Position numbers and translations under genes: made by a program. DNA of 13,261 bases from an uncultured Bacteroidia bacterium (lineage in GTDB: Bacteria; Bacteroidota; Bacteroidia; Bacteroidales; UBA932), in the NCBI GenBank assembly GCA_902766985.1, contig CACXFP010000292.1, positions 1 through 13,261 on the forward strand, read 5' to 3'. The first letter of the stretch is position 1. Each line of letters opens with the position of its first letter. The notes below the pieces were generated by a model. That model worked only from the letters and a program-made list of their open reading frames with translations, was not told the origin of the DNA and searched no databases. Below are positions 7,305 to 13,261 of the stretch, in pieces.

Positions 7305-7892
7305 ATGACGGACCTTATCCATAACCTCCACGGCCTCGACCAGAAGATTACCCTGGCCGTCAATTCCCTGAATTGTCCAGCCACCGACCAGATGTGGCCG
7401 TTTTTCAGTGACAACAGCGTCTGGATCCCGCTCTACATCGCAATCGCCATCATGCTCGTTCTCAGGCTCGGATGGAAGAAGGGCCTTATCGTGATAGCCT
7501 CCCTGGCCATCACATTCGCCTTATGCGACTTCCTGTCAGACATGATAAAGCATATTGTAAACAGGCTCCGCCCTGCATACGATACGCAGATGATCCAGGA
7601 CGGCATCCGGGTTCTGGAGAAAAAAGGCAGCCTCTTCGGCTTCTTCTCCAGTCATGCGGCAAACACTTTCGGGTTCGCAATCTGCTCCCTGATCGGATTC
7701 AGGAACGACAGGTCCCGCAAGTGGACAGGTTACGGAATACTGATATTCACATGGGCTTTCCTGGTTTCCATGAGCAGGGTCTTCGTAGGGAAACACTACA
7801 TGGGAGATATCATGACCGGAGCCATTTTCGGCCTGGTTACAGGATACCTGACCGGCCTGCTTGCAAGGATTATCGTGACAAGGCTTCGATAG
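7305..7892 (+). CDS. PAP2-family membrane phosphatase
   Basis: An integral membrane phosphatase of the type 2 phosphatidic-acid phosphatase superfamily. Known substrates of the family include undecaprenyl pyrophosphate, phosphatidylglycerophosphate and lipid A phosphates; the substrate here cannot be told from sequence. With the ATG at 7305 it has 195 residues and several hydrophobic helices (about 40-55, 60-79, 120-131, 142-156, 169-190). All three active-site blocks are present: KHIVNRLRP (82-90), SSHAANT (115-121, with Ser where PSGH has Pro) and SRVFVGKHYMGD (157-168), which carries the catalytic His164 and Asp168. An in-frame TTG at 7287, directly abutting the obg stop, would add six residues; I prefer the ATG because it has AGGA just before it and gives a normal N-terminus. 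The last 23 bases overlap murF on the other strand. A role in undecaprenyl phosphate recycling is plausible but inferred. Confidence 0.9.
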   Translation: MTDLIHNLHGLDQKITLAVNSLNCPATDQMWPFFSDNSVWIPLYIAIAIMLVLRLGWKKGLIVIASLAITFALCDFLSDMIKHIVNRLRPAYDTQMIQDGIRVLEKKGSLFGFFSSHAANTFGFAICSLIGFRNDRSRKWTGYGILIFTWAFLVSMSRVFVGKHYMGDIMTGAIFGLVTGYLTGLLARIIVTRLR

Positions 7893-9231
7893 ACTTTTCC
7901 ATCTGTATCCCCCTGGAACCCTTGACCAGGACCACGGTATCGTTCAGAGGATTCTCCTTAAGCCATCCTGCCAGTTCGACGGATGTCTTGAAGAGTTTCA
8001 TTCCCTGAAACGGTCCCACGGCTTCAACTGCCTTTCCGAATTCTTCTCCTACCAGGCAGACAAGGTCCAACGGAATGGCGGAGAGCCTTTTCACCACGGC
8101 TTCATGCTCTTTCAGCGAATCTTCGCCAAGTTCTCTCATGTCACCGAGCAGAACCGCCTTTCTGGAGGCCTCCACAAGCGAGAAATTATCCAGGGCGGCA
8201 GCCATGCTGGAAGGATTGGCATTATAGGCATCAGCTATGACGGTATTGCTCCCGCAGCGCATCATCTGGGAACGGCTGTTTTCCGGAACGAACTCATCCA
8301 CAGCCGCTATGGCATCCTCGAGGCTCACTCCGAAATATCTTCCCACTGCTATGGCTGCCATGACGTTCGAAGCATTGTAAGAGCCCACAAGGTGGGTTTC
8401 TATGCCAAGCAGGGTTTCCTCACCATCTTTTTCCCCGTCTTCTGAAGGCACGGCCATGCGAAGGAAAGGATGCGAAGGGTCGGAAGGAAGAACTATGGCG
8501 CCGGACTCATCTATCCCATAAGGTATGGTCTCCAGCCCGGCCCTTTCGGAAGCCATGCCTTTGAGGACTTCGTCATCGACATTAACGAAAACGGCCTTGC
8601 CGTGCCCGAGGATCCAGTCATAAAGCTGTCCCTTGGCCTTTTTAACCCCTTCGAAACTGCCGAAGCCGAGAAGGTGGGCCTTGCCGACATTGGTAATCAG
8701 GCCGTAGTCGGGCTCAGCCACCTCTGTCAGACGGGCGATATCACCGGGATGGCTCGCTCCCATCTCGATAACGGCAATCTCCGTGGAAGGATTGATTTTC
8801 AAAAGGGAGAGAGGAACGCCTATGTCATTGTTGAGGTTCCCCTCGGTGGCAGTCACGTGGAATTTCCTGGACAACACCCTTGTTATGAGATTCTTGGTGG
8901 TGGTTTTTCCATTCGTGCCGGTAAGTCCTATGACAGTAAGCCTCTCCCCGTTCACGAAACTGTGCTCCCTATGGTACCGGGCAAGCTGGCGAAGGGTCTC
9001 CAAAGTGTCCGGGACAGCCACGATCCTCGGGTCTCCGGAGGCGGCTGCCGGAGAAGATGAATCTACCACCGCCAGGGCAGCCCCGTCCGAAAGGGCTTTG
9101 AGGGCATAGTCCCCCCCATCGAAATTCTCCCCTTTAAGGCCTATGAAAAGTTCCCCGCCGCGAATGCTGCGGCTGTCGGTAGACACTCCGGCACTGGACA
9201 GGAAATGCCCATATAATTCTTTTATATCCAT
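7870..9231 (-). CDS. murF: UDP-N-acetylmuramoyl-tripeptide--D-alanyl-D-alanine ligase (MurF)
   Basis: MurF adds D-Ala-D-Ala to UDP-MurNAc-tripeptide using ATP, the last cytoplasmic step in making the peptidoglycan precursor. The 453-residue length is typical. The N-terminal UDP-binding domain shows STDSRSIRGGELFIGLKGENFDG (17-39). The central ATPase domain has P-loop GLTGTNGKTTTKNLI (102-116), GNLNNDIGVP (131-140), VIEMGASHPGDI (154-165) and TNVGKAHLLGFGS (180-192), followed by the Lys-rich KKAKGQLYD that contributes the modified lysine in Mur ligases. The C-terminal ligase domain has DAYNANPSSM (334-343), LLGDMRELG (361-369) and VKGSRG (436-441). It is the last gene of the leftward tgt operon, 9 bases after dut. 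Its 3' end overlaps the PAP2 gene by 23 bases tail to tail. MurF rather than MurE is supported by the DAYNANP motif. Confidence 0.96.
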   Translation of the reverse strand: MDIKELYGHFLSSAGVSTDSRSIRGGELFIGLKGENFDGGDYALKALSDGAALAVVDSSSPAAASGDPRIVAVPDTLETLRQLARYHREHSFVNGERLTVIGLTGTNGKTTTKNLITRVLSRKFHVTATEGNLNNDIGVPLSLLKINPSTEIAVIEMGASHPGDIARLTEVAEPDYGLITNVGKAHLLGFGSFEGVKKAKGQLYDWILGHGKAVFVNVDDEVLKGMASERAGLETIPYGIDESGAIVLPSDPSHPFLRMAVPSEDGEKDGEETLLGIETHLVGSYNASNVMAAIAVGRYFGVSLEDAIAAVDEFVPENSRSQMMRCGSNTVIADAYNANPSSMAAALDNFSLVEASRKAVLLGDMRELGEDSLKEHEAVVKRLSAIPLDLVCLVGEEFGKAVEAVGPFQGMKLFKTSVELAGWLKENPLNDTVVLVKGSRGIQMEKSIEALSR

Positions 9232-9240
9232 TTAATTAAA

Positions 9241-9675
9241 TTACTTTGTTCCAGTGGATCCCCAGCCTCCGGCACCGCGAGATGTCTCATCCAGGGACTC
9301 GACATCTTCCCATTCCACTTTTTCATGGCGGGCGACCACCATCTGAGCAATCCTTTCCCCCGGATCGATGACCTGCTCCTGAGAGGAAAGGTTAACCAAT
9401 GACACCTTAAGCTCCCCGCGGTAGTCGGCGTCTACGGTTCCCGGAGAGTTGATCACCGTAATCCCCCTCTTCGTGGCAAGGCCGCTCCGGGGACGGATCT
9501 GAGCCTCGAAACCAACGGGAAGCTGGATGTAGATTCCGGTAGGGACGAGAGCCCTTTCAAGGGGACCGAGGGCGATGGGAGCATCGGTATTTGCGCGAAG
9601 GTCCAACCCGGCAGACGCCTCCGTGGCGTATGCCGGATCGGGCCATCCGCTTTTATTCACTATCTTGACTTTCAT
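9241..9675 (-). CDS. dut: Deoxyuridine 5'-triphosphate nucleotidohydrolase (dUTPase)
   Basis: A homotrimeric dUTPase that hydrolyses dUTP to dUMP and pyrophosphate, keeping uracil out of DNA and supplying dUMP for thymidylate synthesis. The 144-residue length is normal. All five family motifs are present: [10 protein letters not shown] (20-28), II RPRSGLA (61-67), [13 protein letters not shown] (79-88, including the catalytic Asp and the uracil-gating Tyr region), [10 protein letters not shown] (106-113) and [11 protein letters not shown] (133-142). Motif V normally reads GGFGSTG; here Trp138 replaces the aromatic Phe that stacks on the uracil base, a conservative change. The gene sits between a uracil-type permease (4-base gap upstream) and murF (9-base gap downstream), so it is very likely on the same transcript. 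Confidence 0.97.
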   Translation of the reverse strand: MKVKIVNKSGWPDPAYATEASAGLDLRANTDAPIALGPLERALVPTGIYIQLPVGFEAQIRPRSGLATKRGITVINSPGTVDADYRGELKVSLVNLSSQEQVIDPGERIAQMVVARHEKVEWEDVESLDETSRGAGGWGSTGTK

Positions 9676-9679
9676 AAGG

Positions 9680-10894
9680 TTATTCCTTCTCGACAGCTGA
9701 CAGGGGCTTCTCTGCGGGAATAATGAGGTTAAGGATAACGCCCACGATGGAAGCGAGGCCGATGCCTGCGAGGGAGAATTTGCCGAAAGAGACGATTGCT
9801 CCGCCGATACCGATCGTGAGTATCAGTGACACTATCACGAGGTTGCGGGTGGAAGTCATGTCAACCTTGGCCTTGACCAGGTTGTTGATACCCACTGAAG
9901 CAATGCTACCGAACAGGAGCAGCATGATACCGCCGAGGACCGCTGAAGGGATTGTCTGTATGATAGCGCCCACCTTTCCCACGAGGGAAATGACTATCGC
10001 GGAAATGGCGGCGATCCTCATGGCTGCGGGATCCGTGACCTTGGTGAGGGAAACGGCTCCGGTGACTTCAGAATAAGTTGTGACGGGAGCGCCTCCGAGA
10101 ACTGCAGCAAGGCAGCATGCGAGTCCGTCTCCGAGCATCGTGCGGTGCAGGCCGGGATCCTTGATGAAATCCTTGCCGGCGATCTCCCCGATGGCATACA
10201 TGTCACCGACGTGCTCGATGATGGGAGCTATCGCCACGGGAGCCATGAAGAGGATGGCCTGCCAGGAGAAGGAAAGCTTGTTCAGATGGGGCAGCTGGAA
10301 CCAGGAAGCCGAGGCCACACCGGAGAAATCCATGCTGGAACGGAAGAAAAGGACAGCCGCAAGATATCCGGCGAGGGCGCCGAACACCACCGGGATGAGT
10401 TTTATCATTCCTTTGCCCCAGATGGAGCAGACGATGGCCACCGCCAGGGAAATGAGGGCGAGAGTCCAGTTCTGGCTTGCCATGTTGACACCGGAACCGG
10501 CGAGCGAAAGACCGATCAGGATGATGACAGGGCCTATGACCACAGGAGGGAAGAGTTTCTTGATCAGGTTGATTCCGAAGAACTTGACCAGCAGGCTCAT
10601 GATAATGTACACCACACCTACCGAAACCAGGCCGCAGAACATTCCGGGAAGCCCGTAGAGCTCGGTAGCCTTGATGATGGGAGCGATGAATGCGAAACTG
10701 CTGCCGAGATAGATGGGGACCTTTCCGCCGGTGACAAGGTGGAAGAGAAGGGTTCCGAGACCTGCGGCAAGAAGGGCTATTGCAGGATCGAAGCCGACCA
10801 GAAGAGGAACGAGAACGGTGGAACCGAAGGCAACGAACATGAATTGGATGCCCACGACGGTACGTTTGACCGGAGATAGTGTTTGTTCTGACAT
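9680..10894 (-). CDS. uraA: NCS2-family nucleobase permease, probably uracil
   Basis: An inner-membrane proton symporter of the nucleobase-cation symport-2 (NCS2/NAT) family. It has 404 residues and about 14 hydrophobic segments, with SSFAFIAPI (65-73) marking the TM3 half-helix. The substrate helices include [19 protein letters not shown] (222-240) and [20 protein letters not shown] (267-286). By alignment from memory with E. coli UraA, Glu227 and Glu276 match the uracil-binding Glu241 and Glu290, whereas UraA His245 corresponds to Asp231 here. That Asp occurs in many proteins annotated as uracil-xanthine permeases, so uracil is likely but xanthine is not excluded. Adjacency to dut favours a pyrimidine. 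It lies 16 bases downstream of the LptF/G-type gene and 4 bases upstream of dut in the tgt operon. Confidence 0.88.
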   Translation of the reverse strand: MSEQTLSPVKRTVVGIQFMFVAFGSTVLVPLLVGFDPAIALLAAGLGTLLFHLVTGGKVPIYLGSSFAFIAPIIKATELYGLPGMFCGLVSVGVVYIIMSLLVKFFGINLIKKLFPPVVIGPVIILIGLSLAGSGVNMASQNWTLALISLAVAIVCSIWGKGMIKLIPVVFGALAGYLAAVLFFRSSMDFSGVASASWFQLPHLNKLSFSWQAILFMAPVAIAPIIEHVGDMYAIGEIAGKDFIKDPGLHRTMLGDGLACCLAAVLGGAPVTTYSEVTGAVSLTKVTDPAAMRIAAISAIVISLVGKVGAIIQTIPSAVLGGIMLLLFGSIASVGINNLVKAKVDMTSTRNLVIVSLILTIGIGGAIVSFGKFSLAGIGLASIVGVILNLIIPAEKPLSAVEKE

Positions 10895-10910
10895 TTTGGT
10901 TGGGTTTTGG

Positions 10911-12002
10911 TTATTTTTGAGCGAAATGGTATAGGATCAGGGCAACGATGGCATAAAGGACGTTCGGAATCCACAGGGCGACGACGGCCGGCATGGCCCC
11001 GGTATAGACGAACATCTGGCTGAAACGCATGAACAGGATATACGTGAAACTCAAAGCTATGCCTATTCCGATATTCCAGCCGATCCCTCCCCTCTTCTTC
11101 CTGGACGAGAGGGTGACCCCGATGATAGTGAGGATAAAGGCCGAGAAAGGCATCGAATACCTCTGATGCTTCTCAAGCTGGGAGAACATAACGTTGGCAT
11201 CCCCCCTGTTCTTCTGGGTGCGGATAAGCTGGTTGAGCTGCCTTATGGGAAGGGCTTCGACCGTTTTCTTGTTCCTGTAGAAATCCGTTACGGTGAGGTT
11301 CAGCACGGTGTCCATGAATGCGCCGGAACGCACCCTGTCTTCCAGTCCTTCCGTGTAATCCCTTATGAACCAGTTCCTGAGCTTCCATCCCGCCATGGTA
11401 CTGTCCCATTTTGCAGACTCTGCCGAGAGCTTGCTCACAAGCTTGTTGTTCCGGACTTCCTCAAGTGTGAAACCATAAGCTGTGTTGTTCCAGGAGCTGA
11501 ACGACTCGACATAGACGAACTGCCCGGGATTCAGCTGGTAATGTACATTCTTCACCGACAGGGCATTACGGTTCGCTTTGGTGTATCTGGCCTCGAAGGC
11601 GACCCTCTTCACGTTGCCGTTGGGGATGATATACAGGCTCAATCCCATCGAGAACAAAGCGATGATCGCAGCAGCGGCCATATACGGCATGAGCATCCTC
11701 TTATAGCTGACCCCGCAGGAAAGGATGGCTATTATCTCCGAATTGGAAGCCATAATGGACGTGAAGAAAATGACCGAAATGAATACGAACAGGGGGCTGA
11801 ACATATTCATGAAATAGGGCACGAAGTTCACGTAATAATCAAAAATGATGGCATGGAGCGGGGCTTCCTTAGCCACGAAATCATCGATTTTCTCGCTGAT
11901 GTCAAAGATTATGACGATCCCGACTATCAGGATGATGGCCATGAAGAAGGTCAGGATGAATTTCTTGAATATGTACTTGTCGAGCAGCTTAACGTGAAGC
12001 AT
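10911..12002 (-). CDS. LptF/LptG (YjgP/YjgQ) family permease
   Basis: A membrane subunit of the LptB2FG transporter, which extracts lipopolysaccharide or lipooligosaccharide from the inner membrane and drives it along the periplasmic bridge. The 363-residue protein has the family layout: cytoplasmic start [11 protein letters not shown], three N-terminal membrane helices (about 14-34, 60-84, 103-125), a periplasmic beta-jellyroll (about 130-275) and three C-terminal helices (about 285-300, 308-328, 338-360). Family blocks include [19 protein letters not shown] (87-105), which forms the coupling helix contacting LptB, IIPNGN (125-130) and [17 protein letters not shown] (279-295). LptF and LptG cannot be separated safely here; neighbouring tgt is, as I recall, a frequent partner in Bacteroidota. 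It starts 7 bases after the tgt stop codon. Confidence 0.92.
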   Translation of the reverse strand: MLHVKLLDKYIFKKFILTFFMAIILIVGIVIIFDISEKIDDFVAKEAPLHAIIFDYYVNFVPYFMNMFSPLFVFISVIFFTSIMASNSEIIAILSCGVSYKRMLMPYMAAAAIIALFSMGLSLYIIPNGNVKRVAFEARYTKANRNALSVKNVHYQLNPGQFVYVESFSSWNNTAYGFTLEEVRNNKLVSKLSAESAKWDSTMAGWKLRNWFIRDYTEGLEDRVRSGAFMDTVLNLTVTDFYRNKKTVEALPIRQLNQLIRTQKNRGDANVMFSQLEKHQRYSMPFSAFILTIIGVTLSSRKKRGGIGWNIGIGIALSFTYILFMRFSQMFVYTGAMPAVVALWIPNVLYAIVALILYHFAQK

Positions 12003-12009
12003 GGCAATC

Positions 12010-13149
12010 TTACAGTCTGTTACTTAACATCGGCACGACACTGTCTTTCCACCTGGCGAAATCCCCTTCAAGGATATGCGCCCTGGCCTGGCGCACCAGG
12101 TCCAGATAGAAAGCCAGGTTGTGCTCGCTGGCAACCATGGCGGCAAACATCTCCCCTGCGATAAAGAGATGCCTCAGGTAGGCCCTTGTATACTTCCGGT
12201 CCACGAAGGAAGTCCCTTCGGGATCGATAGGAGAGAAATCGTCCTTCCATTTCTCATTCCTCATGTTCATGATACCCTTCCATGTGAACAGCATCCCGTT
12301 GCGGCCGTTCCTGGTCGGCATGACGCAGTCGAACATATCCACCCCCCTGGCGATTCCCTCCAGGATGTTCACCGGAGTTCCGACTCCCATCAGGTACCTG
12401 GGCTTCCCCTGCGGCAGAAGGGGGCAGACAAGCTCCAGCATCTCATACATCTTCTCCACCGGCTCCCCGACAGCCAGGCCGCCGATCGCATACCCGCCGT
12501 GGAAATCGCAGCCGAGGCCGAGCGCATGTTCGACGGCCCTCTTCCTCAGTTCGGGATAAACGCACCCCTGGATGATGGGGAACATCGTCTGGGAATAACC
12601 GTACAGGGGCTCCGTAGAGGCGAATCTGGCTGAAAAACGCTCCAGCCATTCCTGTGTGAGGCGGAGGGATTTCTCCGCATACCTGAAATCCGCGTCACCC
12701 GGACAGCACTCATCAAGGGCCATCATGATATCGGCGCCTATCACCCTCTGGGTATCGACATTGTTTTCAGGGGTAAACGTATGCTTCGAACCGTCTATAT
12801 GGGAGGAGAACGTGCATCCTTCGGGAGTCAGTTTGCGGATGGGACTCAGGGAAAAGACCTGGAACCCCCCGCTGTCCGTAAGGATAGGCCTGTCCCAGCC
12901 CTCGAAACGATGGAGCCCTCCCGCCTTTCGGAGAGTGTCCAGCCCGGGACGGAGGTAGAGGTGATAAGTGTTACCCAGGATGATCTGCGCATGGACATCA
13001 TCACACAAGTCCCTGTGATATACGCCTTTAACAGAACCGATGGTTCCCACGGGCATGAAGATAGGGGTCTGGATCACCCCGTGGTCGGTAGTGATGGTCC
13101 CGCACCGCGCATCAGAAGCGGCATCTGTCTTTTCCAGTAAGAATTTCAT
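12010..13149 (-). CDS. tgt: Queuine tRNA-ribosyltransferase (Tgt), lacking the zinc cysteines
   Basis: Tgt swaps guanine 34 of GUN-anticodon tRNAs for preQ1 (bacterial form) in queuosine synthesis. The 379-residue protein has a normal length and TIM-barrel blocks: IILGNTYHLYLRPG (56-69), LTDSGGFQVFSL (90-101) with the general base Asp92, GGLAVGEP (223-230), RYLMGVGTP (251-259) and GVDMFDCVMPTRNGRNG (269-285) with the nucleophile Asp274. In most Tgts the segment after this carries CxCxxC plus a distal His binding structural zinc. Here it reads DPEGTSFVDRKY (309-320), placing Gly312, Ser314 and Asp317 at the cysteine positions, while His343 of SEHNLAF is kept. The same loss occurs, as I recall, in other Bacteroidota Tgts. 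First gene of the five-gene leftward operon; a promoter box lies just upstream. Confidence 0.96.
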   Translation of the reverse strand: MKFLLEKTDAASDARCGTITTDHGVIQTPIFMPVGTIGSVKGVYHRDLCDDVHAQIILGNTYHLYLRPGLDTLRKAGGLHRFEGWDRPILTDSGGFQVFSLSPIRKLTPEGCTFSSHIDGSKHTFTPENNVDTQRVIGADIMMALDECCPGDADFRYAEKSLRLTQEWLERFSARFASTEPLYGYSQTMFPIIQGCVYPELRKRAVEHALGLGCDFHGGYAIGGLAVGEPVEKMYEMLELVCPLLPQGKPRYLMGVGTPVNILEGIARGVDMFDCVMPTRNGRNGMLFTWKGIMNMRNEKWKDDFSPIDPEGTSFVDRKYTRAYLRHLFIAGEMFAAMVASEHNLAFYLDLVRQARAHILEGDFARWKDSVVPMLSNRL

Positions 13150-13162
13150 CCCTAAAGTTTAA

Positions 13163-13170
13163 CAAAGATA
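13163..13170 (-). promoter_or_regulatory. Bacteroidota-type -7 promoter box (TATCTTTG) for the tgt operon
   Basis: Read on the minus strand, 13170-13163 is TATCTTTG, an exact TAnnTTTG match lying 13 bases before the tgt start. The implied leader is very short, under about 10 bases. No clear -33 TTTG is seen upstream. It would drive tgt, the LptF/G-type gene, uraA, dut and murF. Confidence 0.45.
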
Positions 13171-13193
13171 ATGTTTTTTCTGCGAATTCTGAT

Positions 13194-13201
13194 TAAATTT
13201 G
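13194..13201 (+). promoter_or_regulatory. Bacteroidota-type -7 promoter box (TAAATTTG) for the right-edge gene
   Basis: TAAATTTG is an exact match to TAnnTTTG and sits 27 bases before the ATG at 13229, giving a plausible leader of about 20 bases. It is back to back with the tgt box, 23 bases away, in the same 79-base AT-rich gap. The -33 element is not obvious. Confidence 0.45.
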
Positions 13202-13228
13202 CGAATAGTAGAAACAAAATACCCACAT

Positions 13229-13261
13229 ATGAAGAATAACGCAATCAGCCTCAGGCTGATA
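13229..13261 (+). CDS. Start of an unidentified rightward gene (3' end outside window)
   Basis: An ATG opens a frame that stays open to the window edge, giving only MKNNAISLRLI. It is divergent from tgt and has a well-placed promoter box about 27 bases upstream, so it is likely a real gene start. Eleven residues are too few to name a product. The basic start followed by apolar residues could be the beginning of a signal peptide or simply a cytoplasmic N-terminus. Confidence 0.5.
   Translation, partial: MKNNAISLRLI

Noticed and set aside
11166..12164. Plus-strand open frame of 332 codons across the LptF/G-type gene and tgt
   Set aside because: It spans the junction of two well-supported minus-strand genes and its His/Glu/Asp-rich translation looks like antisense of membrane codons.
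1..13261. CRISPR arrays, tRNA/rRNA genes, insertion sequences, phage or defence genes
   Set aside because: I read both strands for repeats, transposase or integrase motifs and RNA signatures and saw none; all genes belong to housekeeping or envelope families.

Overview
This window looks like an ordinary housekeeping stretch of a Bacteroidales (phylum Bacteroidota) chromosome. The evidence is the family content: a ParB / DUF5683 / LysM-transglycosylase cluster, an outer-membrane-like protein with a helix-hairpin-helix (HhH) domain, a short-LID adenylate kinase next to obg, and a Bacteroidota-type Tgt. The gaps also carry TAnnTTTG promoter boxes, and Shine-Dalgarno sequences are weak. The DNA is fairly GC-rich for the order, and AGG is used often for Arg, which fits an uncultured gut-type Bacteroidales lineage better than classical Bacteroides. 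That finer placement is inference. I see no rRNA, tRNA, CRISPR array, insertion sequence, phage gene or defence gene. No stretch over 300 bases lacks a gene; the largest gap is 116 bases.

Layout, left to right. (1) A rightward cluster at 1-3273 holds the 3' part of parB, a secreted or membrane DUF5683 protein with an apparent internal duplication, and a secreted lytic transglycosylase with LysM domains. Gaps are 4-7 bases. (2) A leftward gene at 3278-4996 faces it and encodes a secreted protein with a ComEA-like HhH domain and a probable beta-barrel. (3) After a divergent gap with a good promoter box, a rightward operon at 5113-7892 encodes a fused hypoxanthine phosphoribosyltransferase-adenylate kinase, the GTPase Obg and a PAP2 phosphatase. 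(4) A leftward operon at 13149-7870 runs tgt, LptF/G-type permease, NCS2 uracil permease, dut, murF. Its gaps are 4-16 bases, and its last codons overlap the PAP2 gene by 23 bases on the opposite strand. (5) At the right edge a new rightward gene starts and is cut off after 11 codons.

The genes serve chromosome segregation, cell-wall growth and recycling (transglycosylase, MurF, possibly the PAP2 enzyme), envelope lipid transport, nucleotide salvage and dUTP control, ribosome/GTPase control and tRNA queuosine modification. The most notable points are the single-chain Hpt-Adk fusion with a calcium-loop-like acidic linker, a Tgt in which all three zinc-binding cysteines are replaced, and a DUF5683 protein that appears to be a tandem duplication. 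I found no convincing new multi-gene system.
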